From Betaproteobacteria bacterium UBA7395 (GTDB lineage: Bacteria; Pseudomonadota; Gammaproteobacteria; Burkholderiales; Rhodocyclaceae), in contig DKNF01000207.1 of assembly GCA_002470165.1 (NCBI GenBank), positions 1 to 7,301 of the forward strand: a stretch of DNA of 7,301 nt, in the 5' to 3' direction. Shown piece by piece: positions 6,967 through 7,301 of the stretch (the stretch's first letter is position 1; the number at the start of each line of letters is the position of its first letter). The position numbers and the translations under genes were made by a program. The notes under the pieces are model-generated. The model was given only the letters and a program-made list of their open reading frames with translations. It had not been told where the DNA came from and made no database searches.

Positions 6967-7301
6967 GCTGCACGGCCTCTACGCGGTGACGCCGGACACC
7001 GATGACGGCGCCACACTGCTGCGCCAGGTCGAGGCTGCGCTGGCCGGTGGTTGCCGCATCGTCCAGTTGCGCGACAAGCGCAGCCGCATGCACGAACGCG
7101 TTGCCCGCGCCCACGCGCTGCGTGATGTCACCCGGCGCCACGGCGCCCTGCTGCTGATCAACGACGATCTGGCGCTGTGCCAGCTGGTCGATGCCGACGG
7201 GGTGCACCTCGGCCGTGACGACGGCGACCTGCGCATCGCCCGCGCCATCCTCGGCCCCGGGCGCATCCTCGGCGCCTCCTGTTATGCCGACCTCGACGCA
7301 G
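6953..7301 (+). CDS. thiE: ThiE, thiamin-phosphate synthase, N-terminal 116 residues (cut by the right edge)
   Basis: This TIM-barrel enzyme joins HMP diphosphate to thiazole phosphate to give thiamin phosphate. The start ATG at 6953 lies inside the end of thiD in another frame, overlapping it by 14 bases, which points to translational coupling; AAGG stands 9 bases upstream. Family motifs in order are [10 protein letters not shown] at 6-15, IVQLRDKRS at 36-44 (pyrophosphate-binding QxRxK), [10 protein letters not shown] at 66-75 with the metal-binding Asp, [15 protein letters not shown] at 79-93, and ILGASCY at 105-111. About half of a normal ThiE of roughly 210 residues is present. The usual GVHLGQ is GVHLGR here, a conservative-looking variant. 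The product feeds on that of the overlapping thiD gene. In related genomes hemL often follows; that lies outside the window and is not shown. Confidence 0.92.
   Translation, partial: MRRPELHGLYAVTPDTDDGATLLRQVEAALAGGCRIVQLRDKRSRMHERVARAHALRDVTRRHGALLLINDDLALCQLVDADGVHLGRDDGDLRIARAILGPGRILGASCYADLDA

Noticed and set aside
1..7301. A new defence, mobile or otherwise undescribed system
   Set aside because: Every gene belongs to a well-known family in a coherent operon, with uniform codon use and no repeats, integrase, transposase or tRNA edge.

Overview
The window is GC-rich and carries two divergent, functionally unrelated gene sets that share a short promoter region of roughly 190 bases. It looks like chromosomal core DNA of a betaproteobacterium, perhaps of the Rhodocyclaceae type. 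That placement is an inference from gene content, protein character and codon use; no rRNA or other marker is present.

Minus strand, reading from 5914 down to 1, is a Pil-Chp type chemosensory operon that controls type IV pili: pilG (response regulator), pilH (response regulator), pilI (CheW-like adaptor), pilJ (transmembrane methyl-accepting chemoreceptor) and chpA/pilL (CheA-family hybrid kinase). The kinase gene runs off the left edge, so only its first 805 residues are seen. It is an open frame for the whole 2.4 kb although no stop codon lies inside the window. Gaps between genes are 14, 5, 39 and 19 bases, so one transcript is likely. PilJ would sense a signal, PilI would couple it to ChpA, and ChpA would phosphorylate PilG and PilH to set pilus extension and retraction. 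No pilK (CheR-type methyltransferase) lies between pilJ and chpA, unlike the Pseudomonas aeruginosa order.

Plus strand, from 6103 to the right edge, is thiamin biosynthesis: thiD (HMP/HMP-P kinase) overlaps thiE (thiamin-phosphate synthase) by 14 bases; thiE is cut by the right edge after 116 codons. ThiD makes the pyrimidine diphosphate that ThiE joins to the thiazole phosphate.

The intergenic region 5915-6102 holds weak promoter candidates for both directions and a small stem-loop directly in front of thiD. No TPP riboswitch is recognisable. I see no mobile element, CRISPR array, RNA gene or sign of recent transfer. The points worth a second look are modest: a GC-rich hairpin just upstream of the pilJ ribosome binding site, a thiD start without a Shine-Dalgarno but with a hairpin in its place, a histidine-less Hpt-like module in ChpA, the absence of pilK, and a lengthened cytoplasmic N-terminus on PilJ. 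I did not find a convincing undescribed system.
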